Source: Chrysophaeum taylorii
Taxonomy: Eukaryota; Sar; Pelagophyceae; Pelagomonadales; Pelagomonadaceae
NCBI GenBank assembly: GCA_029834535.1
Contig: JAQMWT010000027.1
Span: 109,723-173,722, forward strand
DNA length: 64,000 bases
Reading direction: 5' to 3'
Part shown: positions 53,628 to 64,000 of the stretch, one piece after another
Numbering within the stretch: the first letter of the stretch is position 1
How the letters are laid out: each line of letters starts with the position of its first letter
Made by a program: the position numbers and the translations under genes
The notes under the pieces: generated by a model
What the model was told of the DNA's origin: nothing
The model's database searches: none
What the model saw: the letters and a program-made list of their open reading frames with translations, nothing else

Positions 53628-56600
53628 ATGGACTTTCGGCGCTTCTTCGGCCCGCAGAAACGGCGGGAGATGCTGGCGGAAACGGTGCCATCCGGCAACC
53701 CGAAGAAGAGGAGGTTGAAGAAGACAAGCGATGGTCTTCCTCCTCCCGATGATGATCGTGAGAGCGAGGCGCTCAAGGCGTGGGAGGCGTGCCGGGCGGT
53801 CGCGGTGTCTTTGGAGCGCATGCACGTGGAGCTGAGCTTGGAGGCGATTGCCAAGGCCTTGCCGACGGAAGGGCTGAAGAGGGCGTGCGTGGAGGTGCTC
53901 AAAAAGGTCGCGAGCTCGTGCGAGCGCGCCGTCATCGTCTCGGACAACGGTAAGGTCGTGTTCCCTCCCCTCGAGGCGAGCAGGCGTGGGCGCGGCGAGG
54001 CCGCGCGGACGGCGCTGGTGAGGGAAGCCCTCCTCGAGAGTCGTCGCGAAGCCGACGACATTCGAGTAACGAGGAGGAGGAGGACGACGACGACGACGAC
54101 GACGACGACGGGGATGCCGATGCAGCCCTGCGAGGAGGAAGGAGAAGAAGCAGCCATCGTTCGGTACTTGCGGTCGGTGCCGTTTTACGAGGACCAGATC
54201 GCCCACGTGGAGGTGGTGCCCCGGCGCGAGGCGAGGTTCGCGAAGACGACGACGGCTGCCGTACCGTTTCCGCGGCCGCTTTACGCGCACCAGGCGGCCG
54301 CGATCGACGCGGCGCTCGGAGGCAAGCACGTCGCGCTGTGCACGGGGACGGCGAGCGGCAAGACGCTCGCGTACACGCTGCCGGCGCTCGCTGCGGCGCG
54401 CGACTGCCGCGCGGGCTGCGTCGCCTTGTTCCTGTTCCCTACCAAGGCGCTCGCCCAGGACCAGGTGGCCAGTTTCCGGAAGACGGCGGCCGAGGTCGCG
54501 CCCGGCGCGAGCGTCGCGTGCCTCGACGGCGACACTCCCCAGGCCGACCGCGAGACCATCCGATTGTCCCCGCCCTCGGTCATCGTGACCAACCCCGACA
54601 TGCTGCATTTTACGCTGTTACCGACCGACGAGTGGCGCGCTTTGCTGAGGACGGTGCGGTACGTCGTCGTCGACGAGGCGCACGTGTACGTCGGAATTTT
54701 TGGGTCGCACGTCGCGGCCGTGCTGCGGCGCCTCGCCCGGTTGGTCGAGGGCCTCCAGTTCTTTTGCTGTTCGGCCACCATTTCGAACCCCCTCGAGCAC
54801 GCCAAGCTCTTGTTGCCCGTCGACGACGAAAAGGTCGTCGTGCTCGTCGACGACGACGGCTCGCCGCGCGGCGAGAAATCCGTGGTCATCTGGAACCCCC
54901 CCCTCATGCCCGTCAAGAACGACGACGACGAGAAAAAGAAGATGTCGTGGCGCGACCCGGTGGAGCTCGCGGCGCAGGCGCCGGCAGACACGTATTATCT
55001 GGCGGGGGCCGAGCGCGAACGGCTCGAGGCGATGCGACGGTCGCGGAACGAGATGGTCGAGGCGATGGCGCCCTCGGAGCGATTCGCGCGGCGGCGATCG
55101 TCGATCTACGAAACCGCAAAGCTCCTCGCGGCGCTGGTGACGCAGAACGTCCGGACGTTGGCGTTCGCGCGGACTCGGAAACTCGTGGAACTCGTCTTGG
55201 GCTACGCGAGAGATCTCGTTCCCGACGCGCTCAAGCCGAGACTCGCCGCGTATCGCGGCGGCTACGACAAAACCGAGCGACGACTCGTCGAGGCCGGGCT
55301 GTTTGGAGGCTCGCTCCTCGGCGTCGTCGCGACGAGCGCCCTCGAACTGGGAGTCGACGTCGGCGACCTCGACGCGACGCTCCATCTCGGCCACCCGGGG
55401 TCGATCGCGAGCTTGTGGCAGCAAGCGGGCCGCGCCGGCCGCAGACCAGAATCCCGATCCGTCGCCGTCGTCGTCTGCTGGGACGCGCCGATCGATCAGA
55501 CCTTCGCGCGGTGCGGCTCCAAGCTCCTCGAGCGCGGCGTCGAACCGGCAATTCTCGACGCTTCGAACGAGACCGTTATTCGAGACCACCTACTGTGCGC
55601 GGCCGCCGAACGCCCCGTGCCGCAGGGCTGCTTCGCACCCAAGGCCTGCTTCGACCACCTCGTCGCCAAGGGCAAGCTCGTCTGGCAACAAAAATGCGGC
55701 GCCTACGTCGCCCATCCCCTCGCCGCCAAATCGTGCTGTTCGAACGTCAACCTTCGGATGATCGATCCCATCACCTTCTCCGTCCGGCTTTCGACCTCCA
55801 AGGCCGTTATCGACGCCGTCCCCTACTCGCGCGCCTTCTTCGAGCTCTACGAGGGCGCGATATACCTGCACCAGGCGAAACCCCACGTCGTAACCAAACT
55901 CGACCTCAAAGCCTGCGAAGCTTGGGCGAAACCCCTCGCCTCGTGTGCCTACCACACCTCGTCGCGCAACCACACCGACGTCGACCCGACGAAGCGCCTC
56001 GAGACCTGGCGCGACATTGTTTCCACGGGCTGCGTCCACGTCACCTCCAAGGTCTGGGGCTTCCGCAAGGTCTGCCGCAAGACGGGCAAGACCCTCTCGC
56101 TCCACGAATTCTCCCTCCCCCAGTTGGAGATGCATTCGCGAGCCACCTGGATCGACGTCCCACCACAAGCCTTCGCCGACATCGACGACGCCGGTCTCGA
56201 CCACCGCGCCGGAATCCACGCGCTCAACCACGCCATACTCGTCGTCGCCCCCCTCTTCGTCGTCTGCGACGTCGGCGACCTCGCGACCGAGCACGTACAC
56301 CCCCACCAGCACCGCCCGCGCCCCGCTCGCGTCATCGTCTACGACGCGCGCCCCGGCGGCACGGGCGTTTCCGACAAGATTTTTCGACGCATCCACGCGG
56401 TCCTCGAGCAGACCCTCAACGTCCTCGCCGCCTGTCCCTGCCAATCCGCGTCCGGCTGCCCGGCCTGCCTCCACCTCCAGTCCTGCTCGGGCCACAACAG
56501 AGTCTTGGACAAAAGAGCCGCCGTCATCATCGTCGAGGCCATCCTCCGACAAAATCATCCAACCTCACCACCGCCAAACCTCCTGCACCCTGACGACACC

Positions 56601-56735
56601 ACGCCGCGCCGCCGCCGCCGCGCTGCCTCGCTCAAAACAGCCGGCGCCATGGACGGCCGCCGCGCCGTCGCTCTCCAATCCACCTGGGCCCCCTGCCTCC
56701 CGGACTTCACGCCGGCAGACCACGCGCACGAGTGA
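53628..56735 (+). CDS. HRQ1: Hrq1-type DExH 3'-5' DNA helicase
   Basis: 1035 residues from the ATG at 53628 (MDFRRFFGPQKRRE). Helicase motif I is TGTASGKT (about 240), motif II DEAH (about 350), motif III CCSATISN, motif VI WQQAGRAGRR (about 598). The C-terminal DUF1998-type zinc region has CPCQSASGCPACLHLQSC (about 933-950) followed by GHNRVLDKRAA. This order is that of Hrq1/MrfA, a RecQ4-like helicase in crosslink repair. The N-terminal 200 residues are basic and end in a Thr run (TTTTTTTTTG). Length is close to fungal Hrq1. It acts in the nucleus and there are no introns. Confidence 0.92.
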   Translation: MDFRRFFGPQKRREMLAETVPSGNPKKRRLKKTSDGLPPPDDDRESEALKAWEACRAVAVSLERMHVELSLEAIAKALPTEGLKRACVEVLKKVASSCERAVIVSDNGKVVFPPLEASRRGRGEAARTALVREALLESRREADDIRVTRRRRTTTTTTTTTGMPMQPCEEEGEEAAIVRYLRSVPFYEDQIAHVEVVPRREARFAKTTTAAVPFPRPLYAHQAAAIDAALGGKHVALCTGTASGKTLAYTLPALAAARDCRAGCVALFLFPTKALAQDQVASFRKTAAEVAPGASVACLDGDTPQADRETIRLSPPSVIVTNPDMLHFTLLPTDEWRALLRTVRYVVVDEAHVYVGIFGSHVAAVLRRLARLVEGLQFFCCSATISNPLEHAKLLLPVDDEKVVVLVDDDGSPRGEKSVVIWNPPLMPVKNDDDEKKKMSWRDPVELAAQAPADTYYLAGAERERLEAMRRSRNEMVEAMAPSERFARRRSSIYETAKLLAALVTQNVRTLAFARTRKLVELVLGYARDLVPDALKPRLAAYRGGYDKTERRLVEAGLFGGSLLGVVATSALELGVDVGDLDATLHLGHPGSIASLWQQAGRAGRRPESRSVAVVVCWDAPIDQTFARCGSKLLERGVEPAILDASNETVIRDHLLCAAAERPVPQGCFAPKACFDHLVAKGKLVWQQKCGAYVAHPLAAKSCCSNVNLRMIDPITFSVRLSTSKAVIDAVPYSRAFFELYEGAIYLHQAKPHVVTKLDLKACEAWAKPLASCAYHTSSRNHTDVDPTKRLETWRDIVSTGCVHVTSKVWGFRKVCRKTGKTLSLHEFSLPQLEMHSRATWIDVPPQAFADIDDAGLDHRAGIHALNHAILVVAPLFVVCDVGDLATEHVHPHQHRPRPARVIVYDARPGGTGVSDKIFRRIHAVLEQTLNVLAACPCQSASGCPACLHLQSCSGHNRVLDKRAAVIIVEAILRQNHPTSPPPNLLHPDDTTPRRRRRAASLKTAGAMDGRRAVALQSTWAPCLPDFTPADHAHE

Positions 56736-56876
56736 GTGATGACGGACGACCTTGTAAATTGAGGTCGTCGTCGACCAGTGACGCGACCGTAATAATTATT
56801 ATTGTATAGATAGTCTATGTATTATTATTATTATTACACGTCGGCTATTATCTTCTTTTGCCACGACGAAACAGGC

Positions 56877-57122
56877 ATGGTGGTCGCTAGCGTGACGGTC
56901 CTCGCGGCGCTAGTGCGAGCTCGCGGCGCTCGTCCCTCGGGCATGCCGACGCCCTTGCCATCACCGCTGCCAACTCCCATCCCGAGTCTCTTGCCGACGC
57001 GCTCGACGACGCCATCGCCGACCCGCAGTTGCTGGACGTGCTGTGCCGCCGATAATGTCAATCGGGACCTCTCGCCGCTGGCCTGCAGGGTTGCTTGCCC
57101 CACGAGCTTCTGGACCTGCGGC

Positions 57123-57156
<34 letters not shown>

Positions 57157-57452
57157 ATGATCACGCCATCGGCGTCGTCGACATCGTGCTTCTGGTCCTC
57201 GCGTCGTGCTTCGTAGGCATTCCCATCATTGTCGGGGTCGGCATCTACCTCAGGTTCCACTACGGCCGCGCAAGAATGCGAGACTACTTCGTAACTTCTC
57301 ATTTGCATAATCCGATCTACAGTCTCCGGGGTTCGGACGAGAGCTCTCTAGGCGGAAGAGACTCCGAGCTCGTCCCGAGAACCTCCGCCGGCATCGGCAT
57401 GCCAAGACGAGGTCCTGTCGTCTCGAGCCCGCCTCCTGCTGATATTACGTAA
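56877..57452 (+). CDS. Small Pro-rich type I membrane protein, function unknown
   Basis: 191 residues from the ATG at 56877. Signal peptide (MVVASVTVLAALVRARG), Pro/Thr/Ser-rich stalk (MPTPLPSPLPTPIPSLLPT), a Cys-rich segment (CWTCCAADN...CRVACPTSFWTC), an Asp run, one TM helix (VVDIVLLVLASCFVGIPIIV) and a cytosolic tail of about 60 residues. The stalk resembles the PTPLPS stalk of the phytase-like protein at 46917-48167, so the two may share a surface location. Family not recognised. Confidence 0.6.
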
Positions 57453-60400
57453 TAGGGATATACCACGACAGAGTTGATGATGACTAGCAACAGAAGCAGC
57501 AACGGCCGCAGGAGGTGGAGAACGTGCGACGGCAGCGATGGTCCTATTTCGGGCCTTTCAAGGGAGTGTAGGGTCCGCGGCCGAGGTCCATGGGCTTTGA
57601 AACCAATACGAGCGATGATGTGGTCTGCGCCATTTATACATCTCCACGTCGTCATCGTCGTCGTCTTGGGCGCGAGTGATGTCGGCGACGTGGAGAAGGT
57701 CCGTGGTGGTGGCCGTGTACCGTATACATTCTTGTCAGGGCCAAATCGTGAGGCCTTTGGCGACGTGCGAGTGGACGGGCCGCATCCAAGTCCCACTCGA
57801 ACTGATCGGTCGAACTTGTCGCGGCGCGTTTTCGACGACTCCTGCTCGGCACGTGCGCGAGGTTCTTTTTTGCGCGGCCGGAGGTCGTGCAGCAGCGTCG
57901 ATGCCTCGTCGGCAGCTTCCTGTCGGCGAAGAAGATTTTCGTGAGCAGAAGACGCGGCGTATTGGCGTCGCGCGGACTCGACTCAAGGTCCGCAACCTGC
58001 GTGACCGAAGCTCGTCGCAAAGATGCGAATAGTGCACGGTACTGGATCAGCTGGTCGAAACTGACCCAAATCAGCGCACGCGTCGACGTGTACATTTCGC
58101 TCTTGGTGTCAAAATCGTCATCCCATTCGTCGACGGGATCGTCGCCGTAGAGGGCTACGGCATATGGGTTTGGCGACGGCGGTGGTGCGCGCAGCAAGCG
58201 CGGCCAGCGAGGTGCGCCGTCGTCGAGGCCTGTCCGCTTGATGCATTCCGCGAGCACTGAGGCCCCTGCACGCGCGCGCCGCTGGCATCACCATAGCCTT
58301 CTTGTCGGCGGCGACCGACCGCGCCCGCAACACGCCGAGTGCCGGCACCTTGTCGAGGACGCCAATTTGGATCGGGAACAAGGTTCGAATTGCGCGTGGT
58401 CGCGAACACGCAGGTGCGATCGCTGACTCACCCGCCGAGGTCGCTGGCGACGTCGCGGTGCGTCACGTCGTCGAGAACGATGACGGCGCTGATGCCGACG
58501 AGAGCACCCGGCACTCGCGGCGCTTCGCGCTGTCGCCGGCGTCGGCGAACCGCCGTAGAGCTTCGGCTTCCATGAAACTCGCGACAGCGAAAAACGTCTC
58601 CTGGATTAATTCACGCAACGGTTGCGTCGCACGAGCAAGTAGGCGATGCAAAACGTGTTGGTAACTGACGGGCCGTATACGAGGTCGTTCGCGAGCGCTT
58701 TCGTGCCGCTCCCCATGATGCCGACTAAAATCTTTATCACGACACGGCAGGCGCGCGACAACACCGCCACACGGACCAACTCCTTCTTTGGGTTGGCGAT
58801 CATGTCGCTCGCCGCGGGGCAGGTGCTGGCGGCGCGGGAACGCCACGTGCGTCAAGAAGAGCGGCACCCCGACGGCGGCGCGGCCAAAACGGGTGCCTGA
58901 TCGGCCTCGTCCATAGGACCGACTGATAGGCACAGAACTAACTGCGACTTTAATTCCCCATGTCCAGCACCTCGGCGACTATGGGTGTTCTCGAGGCATG
59001 TTTGGCCGCCTCAAACGCCGCGCTCTCCTTGGAGCGTGGCGTAGAGCTCCTTGACGAATATGCCCGTGGTGTCGTCGAACGCTGCCATCCGCCAGGACGC
59101 CGCGCGCGGCGATTCGGGTTTCGCGCGGCAATCGCCGCCGACACACACCCGTTCAACAAAACGAGCGTCAGCTCGTGGGCGTCACGCTTGGTCCAGTCGA
59201 AAATAGCCACCGCGTCGATCCGCGCGACCTCTATATCGTAAACGCAATCGAGTCGTTGTCACGGAATCGCGCGGGACGAGGTGAAAGCGCACGGTTCGGT
59301 CTTCCAGTTCAGCACGTCGAGGTTCGCGAGCGAAATTAACTTGCGCGCGATGCGCAGGGAGCCTCCTCGTGCGCGCAGTTCGACCGTTTCCGCGGCAGTT
59401 GGATGCGCGGAAGGCACGTGGCTCGACACTCCATCTTCCGGAGTTGTCCGGGCCGCACTTGTGCTCCCCCCACACTTTCGAGCCGAGCCCGTCAAAGGAC
59501 ACCCCACGAGACCGGCACCGCCGCGTGTAGTGGCTTTGAAGTGGTCGGTGCGGGAGTTGGCTTTTCTTGGGTTGAGAATCTCGCCGCAGCAAACACTAAC
59601 GTGTCCTCCCTCATGAAACCGCACAGTTCCCCAGCAAGTTGAGCCTGTTGAAGCCACGGTCGGCAGCGCGGACATTCACCCTAGCGAGCGATTGTTCGCG
59701 CAGCCGCAGGTTGCGTTATTTGAGTCTTCGACCGTCCACCTTGTTGAACAACGTGATGTTCCGCGAAAACTTACTTCGCCCAATTCCAGCCCGTTGGGAT
59801 TCGCAGACCCGTTTGTCTTTAAATGTCGACTGCTAAGAGGGGGGTGTGTGTGGGGAGCATGAAGGATGTGGGTGGGTTTGTGGGGTATGAGGGATGTGCC
59901 TGACGGGCGGAGATAAGTACGCGGGACCTAGTCGGGGTCATCGCCGAGGCGTGGGGCAGGCGAAGAGAGGACGGGCCCCGCCCGTAGGTCGTACGCATGC
60001 TGCCGCCGGACGTATGTGCGACGAAGGGTGACGTCCTGCTGGGATCGGGCGGCCTGGGTGGGGTTCCCCGAGGCGGCGACATGGGTGAGGGCGGCGAGGG
60101 CACAGCGAGCCCGGCCTAATGCGTTGGCGATCCCCCACTCACGGTAGATGCGGCGAGTTTGGGCCGCCTTTGCCTCTGTGAAGTTGGCGCAGCCGCTTGT
60201 CACCCAGGTTCGCGCAGCGATGCGCTCTGCGCATGTTTGGGCGAGAGCGTGGCACCCGTTTGTCAATTAATGTGCGGATTTTTTTACAGAAGGGTTAATT
60301 TCACTTTTTCACAAGTGGTGCACCTAGGGCCGTCTTGACGACGTCGAAACTCGGGCCCGACAAAGACGGGGAGGAAGCGAGCATCCTACTTTAGTGTTGA

Positions 60401-61021
60401 TGTCGACGTCGTGGGGAAATCGAGAATGCGCGCAGAATCGCTAGCGCGCGTCCCGAGTGGCCTGGTTTCGTGGAGTAGACTGGGTGTAAGGAACACCTCG
60501 ATGCAGTGGGCTGGCCTTTATATACGGGTTTAGAACGGGTCCAAGCGCGTTTGAGCGTAAACCCGGTTTTCCCCCGCAACTGCAGATCAACCGCCCCACC
60601 AACACCGCTTGGCCACTTTCGAGTACTCCTCAAAAGGCGTCGATCGGCACCTGGTGAAAAACCGGGAAAAGTACCGACTAGCGAGTTTTAGGCAGCAGAA
60701 ACGTCTTGGGGCACTGGGTTTCGGGGGCAAGAACATCGAGTTTCGCGGGTCTCTTGGTGCCCTTGGTCGACTTTGGGGGTGCGTGTGCGGGAGTGATGTC
60801 AAAAAATAGTAATCATTACCCTGCAAGGATACTGGGGGGGGGGGAGCGAAGAGGTGGGTCCCAGAAAATGAGTCATAAACCCAAACGAACCAGAGCCATT
60901 CATTTCATCATTATTAAGCGAGCGAAGCAGTCAGCGACCGTTCTTCTCAAAATTTTGAGAAGACCACATCTTGTTTCACAACTAGAGTCCAGAGACTACA
61001 AACAAGAAGAAGAAGGAGATA
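57453..61021. other. Gene-poor block between the small membrane protein and actin
   Basis: 3.6 kb. The first 2.4 kb holds a probable disrupted minus-strand coding region (57500-59840). From 59850 to 60900 there are only short frames; those on the minus strand near 59928-60266 lack an ATG. The last 120 bp is A-rich and forms the actin 5' leader. Confidence 0.55.
57500..59840 (-). pseudogene. Probable relic of a Cys-containing multi-TM protein, multiple frame changes
   Basis: On the minus strand, protein-like stretches follow one another but in different frames: HKCGPDNSGRWSVEPRAF and LNWKTEPCAF near 59300-59480; AVAIFDWTKRDAHELTLVLL near 59190; a hydrophobic VVIKILVGIMGSGTKALAN near 58720; LIQETFFAVASF near 58600; LVGISAVIVLDDVTHRDVAS near 58480, followed by a GTGAGT that could be a donor; FPIQIGVLDKV near 58370; and ALIWVSFDQLIQYRALF near 58060. 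Stops and frame changes break it at least five times. Either a decayed gene or a gene with several short introns that I cannot place. The family is not identified. Confidence 0.35.
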
Positions 61022-62155
61022 ATGGCTGACGATGAGGATGTCCAGGCGCTTGTGGTCGACAACGGCTCGGGCATGTGCAAGGCTGGCTTCGCCGGCGACG
61101 ACGCCCCGCGCGCCGTGTTCCCTTCGATCGTCGGCCGCCCTAAGCACCCGGGCATCATGGTCGGCATGGACCAGAAGGACGCCTACGTCGGAGACGAGGC
61201 CCAGTCTAAGCGCGGCGTTTTGACCCTCAAGTACCCGATCGAGCACGGTATTGTCACGAACTGGGATGATATGGAGAAGATCTGGCACCACACTTTCTAC
61301 AACGAGCTCCGCGTCGCGCCTGAGGAGCACCCCGTGCTCTTGACGGAAGCCCCCCTTAACCCCAAGGCGAACCGCGAGCGCATGACTCAGATCATGTTCG
61401 AGACCTTCAACGTCCCGGCGATGTACGTGAACATCCAGGCCGTGCTCTCGCTGTATGCCTCGGGACGTACGACGGGCTGCGTGCTCGACTCTGGTGACGG
61501 TGTCTCGCACACGGTTCCTATTTACGAAGGTTACGCGCTACCCCACGCTATTGTGCGCCTCGATCTCGCGGGCCGTGATCTCACTGATTACATGATGAAG
61601 ATCCTCACGGAGCGTGGTTACTCGTTCACGACCACCGCCGAGCGCGAGATTGTCCGTGACATCAAGGAGAAGCTCACTTACGTTGCGCTCGATTTCGACC
61701 AGGAGATGAAGACCGCGGCTGAATCGTCGGCTCTTGAAAAGTCTTACGAGCTTCCCGACGGCAACGTCATCGTCATCGGCAACGAGCGATTCCGCTGCCC
61801 TGAAGTGCTCTTCCAGCCCTCGTTTATCGGGAAGGAAGCCTCGGGCGTCCACGACTGCACGTTCCAGACCATCATGAAGTGCGACGTCGACATCCGCAAG
61901 GATCTTTACTCGAACATCGTACTCTCGGGTGGTACCACCATGTACCCGGGCATTGGTGAGCGTATGACGAAGGAGCTTACGGCGCTTGCGCCTTCGACGA
62001 TGAAGATTAAGGTTGTTGCGCCACCCGAGCGTAAGTACTCTGTTTGGATTGGTGGCTCGATCCTATCGTCGCTCTCCACCTTCCAATCTATGTGGATCTC
62101 CAAAGCCGAATACGATGAGTCTGGCCCAGCGATCGTCCACCGCAAGTGCTTTTAA
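61022..62155 (+). CDS. ACT: Actin
   Basis: 377 residues, the canonical length, single exon, ATG at 61022. It starts [20 protein letters not shown] and ends [11 protein letters not shown]. Nucleotide-binding loops [14 protein letters not shown] and [13 protein letters not shown] are intact, as are the hydrophobic plug and D-loop ([12 protein letters not shown]). No substitutions in conserved sites are apparent. Third codon positions favour C and G, but codon choice (more T at third positions, e.g. GCT, CTT, CGT) looks more relaxed than in neighbouring genes, as expected for high expression. The 5' leader is A-rich (AACAAGAAGAAGAAGGAGAT). Confidence 0.99.
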
Positions 62156-62325
62156 GGTTTCTGTGTTCATTTCGGCGTCTTCTCTTAACAACAAATTTCC
62201 TGCCGACAGCTCCTAAGCGTGTCGCTTCATCTTTCTCCTGTGACCCTGTGATATCCATCCTTCATCTCCTTCCGTGGTAGAGGCATCTCGGCCTCTGCCC
62301 TACAGCCGTAGAGTATTAACTTATT

Positions 62326-62402
62326 CCGGCTGTTCTACGAACAGCAAGAATTTTTTCCTTTGACAGAAGAGTATTAAAATATCCGGCTGTTCTACGAACA
62401 GC
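62326..62402 (+). repeat. Two identical hairpins downstream of actin
   Basis: CCGGCTGTTCTACGAACAGC occurs at 62326-62345 and 62383-62402. Each contains a perfect 7-bp stem (GCTGTTC/GAACAGC) with a TAC loop at 62329-62345 and 62386-62402. Each copy is preceded by GAGTATTAA and followed by an A/T-rich run, so the repeated unit is about 57 bp. They lie 170-250 bp after the stop codon, probably in the 3' UTR or just beyond. Confidence 0.85.
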
Positions 62403-63577
62403 AAAAATATTCCGTGTGTGCCGTATTAACAAAGCCAAGAGTGTACAACAGTGCGCTTCTCTAAGTAGGAAGCACTAGATAGCGTCTTACGATGCATACA
62501 AGTTAGTAGGGCGCGTCCTAGTTCTTACCTTCTGAGCACGTTGTCCGTCGATGGAGCAGGCTCGCTAGGAAGTGAAGGTACAGGCAACAACGCCGACTTT
62601 GTCGTGCTCTGCCGGCACCGACTGTCCTGGGCAATGTTGTCGCCTACAGCCCCCAAGGGTAGTTAGCAACTGGATGTGATCCACCACGCAGAAAGCACGC
62701 GACAGGACCGGAATCCAAGTTCCCACCGAGGCAAGAGGCAGGACAGTTCCCTTGCCGTTTTCCCATGATCGCAGCAACGAGGGGGCTGCTAGAACCCCGC
62801 CCCGTCAGGATTACGCAAGCGTGTCCTGCAGTCACTGCCTTTCTTGACCGCGGACACAACAGACGCGGAATTTAAAGCAAGCCCCGAAGCGCCAGCAGGG
62901 CAAAGGGCAGAGAGTTAAGGCTTTCATTCCGTGAATACAACAGGTCGACGCGGACGTTGGGCCTTGAGCAATTCGAAAATGTGGGTGGGCGTGAAGATGA
63001 GTCCAGCCAAAAGAGAACGAGCCCACTTGCGTCAATACCCAGAGAAGCTATCGTACTCGACGTCGGCGACAGCACCAAGCGCTCTCTTGGTTGCCGCCTT
63101 AAATATCGCACCGGTTACGAGCCTTGAGGAAGGGGTAATATGATCTTCGAGCATCAGGATTTAAAGGAGATGTTGATGATGGTGAGCCGCGTGATGATCA
63201 TCTACCCTACAGAGCCGCCTCCAGAGCCACTCGCCTGCACTTCCCAGAAGCGCCAGTTATTTCTACGTAGCAGAGGTTGCTTGGGCGATACCAAGCGACC
63301 TCAATCTGAGAGTTGGGGTTCATCGTGTCGATGTCGTTAAGCACAGGCGGGTATCCGGGAGATAGACACCTGCGCCCTTCGTCCACCGTGAGCAGCAGCG
63401 ATGATGTGGAGATCGTCGAGGTCGTCGATTTCAGCGTCGTCTTCGACGTCGCACACGCGCACCGTCATTTATATTTTACCATGCAAGAAGCGCTAGGTCT
63501 AAGCACACAAAAATGGATTCTCAGACACGCGCTCGCGAACAACTTCGCCGAGACTCGTCGCCCGTGCCCCTCGATAG

Positions 63578-64000
63578 TCAGAGAAACCGGGGAGGACGAT
63601 AGTATAAGAAAGAGGGATTTGCTGTTTTCTTGGTTGCTGTCTTGCGTCGCTGCTGCGCCAGAATAACTGGCGTGGGCGCGACTCGACAACAGGAGAACAT
63701 GTCGTTGGCAGTGTCCTTCTCGAGAGGCCGACGCCGGATCACCTCCGACGACAAAGAGAGCGAGGTCCAGACGCTTCCGTCTCTGAATGCAGTTTGACAC
63801 ATTTTATGGGGCAGTAGTTTCTCTACGCTGGGCGCGATGTCCTTCGGATGGTCGGGTAAATCAGGATGGTCGGGTAAATCAGCGGCGTTGTCCGCTTGCT
63901 CGAAGTCGTTGATGGACGTGTATTCTCCTATGAACAGAATCCCAGGGCTCTGCGAGAACAATTCGGCGACTCGTTTTGAACGCGACAACCACGCGTGCTT
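63578..64000 (-). CDS. Possible partial gene entering from the right edge
   Basis: An open minus-strand frame of 141 codons runs from the window edge to a stop at 63578 with no ATG needed inside the window. Readable stretches include RVAELFSQSPGILFIGEYTS and DVWTSLSL-like residues, plus a duplicated DLPDHP unit. The C-terminal part is Arg/Lys-rich. It could be the end of a gene, or chance. No family recognised. Confidence 0.3.
   Translation of the reverse strand, partial: KHAWLSRSKRVAELFSQSPGILFIGEYTSINDFEQADNAADLPDHPDLPDHPKDIAPSVEKLLPHKMCQTAFRDGSVWTSLSLSSEVIRRRPLEKDTANDMFSCCRVAPTPVILAQQRRKTATKKTANPSFLYYRPPRFL
63846..63881. repeat. 18-bp tandem duplication
   Basis: GGATGGTCGGGTAAATCA occurs twice back to back, adding exactly six codons (DLPDHP) to the edge frame. 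Confidence 0.95.

Larger units (their letters stand above)
62156..64000. other. Actin 3' region and gene-poor right end
   Basis: The first 250 bp is actin 3' flank with paired hairpins. From 62400 to 63570 only short unrecognised frames occur on both strands. A minus-strand frame enters from the right edge (63578-64000). Confidence 0.55.

Noticed and set aside
53516-54157. N-terminal extension of the glycosyltransferase-like frame
   Set aside because: It would run antisense through the Hrq1 N-terminus; two ATGs at 53515 and 53473 give a normal type II membrane start.
58382-58394. tRNA B-box-like GGTTCGAATT
   Set aside because: No matching A box, cloverleaf or terminator T-run at correct spacing.
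59928-60266. Ala/Arg-rich minus-strand frame of 112 codons
   Set aside because: It begins right after a stop, contains no ATG, and has no family signal.

Overview
This window is nuclear DNA from a eukaryote, most likely a small-genome photosynthetic stramenopile. A pelagophyte-like alga is my best guess. It carries actin, a Rac GTPase, an ESCRT-III subunit, CDC14, CDC6/ORC1, KIN17, exosome RRP40 and the Hrq1 helicase, all eukaryotic hallmarks. A partial DUF760 gene at the left edge, from a family typical of plastids, points to a photosynthetic lineage. The DNA is GC-rich, most genes are intronless, and the few introns I could place are very short (41 to 80 nt, GT...AG). Lineage is inferred from gene content only.

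Layout. 0-15 kb is dense and mostly on the minus strand: DUF760 (partial), a duplicated EF-hand/pore-like membrane protein, a multi-pass RING-H2 protein, an EamA transporter, an alpha/beta-hydrolase, a coiled-coil protein, a ubiquitin-like protein, CDC6/ORC1-like ATPase (plus strand) and a double phosphoglycerate-mutase protein. 15.2-17.8 kb is a gene-poor block with a dispersed repeat and a perfect hairpin. 17.8-25.9 kb is a single 2693-residue gene, the outstanding object here. It has an MLKL/HeLo-like helical N-terminus, four ankyrin repeats, a kinase-like domain that has lost key catalytic residues, a TPR-like helical segment, a NACHT ATPase, and 25 near-identical 34-residue ankyrin repeats encoded by 102-bp tandem DNA repeats. 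26.3-32 kb is an NRPS-like megaprotein with adenylation, carrier and three tandem left-handed-beta-helix/membrane modules, resembling bacterial epsilon-poly-lysine synthetase. 32-43.3 kb is again dense: F-box-like/OmpA fusion, asparaginase, KIN17, methyltransferase, CDC14, a four-TM protein, an Hv1-like voltage sensor and RRP40. 43.3-45.7 kb is gene-poor. 45.7-57.5 kb holds a DUF938 methyltransferase, a phytase-esterase-like membrane protein, a DEDDy exonuclease, Rac, CHMP6/VPS20, a putative glycosyltransferase, Hrq1 and a small type I membrane protein. 57.5-61 kb looks like the wreck of a larger minus-strand gene. Actin lies at 61.0-62.2 kb, and the right end is gene-poor with a possible partial gene at the edge.

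How it fits together. Most genes are unrelated housekeeping functions in a compact genome: same-strand neighbours are separated by as little as 23, 34 or 48 bp, and divergent start codons by 66 bp or less. The exception is the NACHT/ankyrin giant next to a repeat-bearing, gene-poor block. Its architecture (putative membrane-acting effector bundle, pseudokinase, NTPase switch, expandable repeat sensor) looks like a self-contained NLR-type immune or cell-death receptor. This role is an inference from domains; no function is demonstrated by the sequence.
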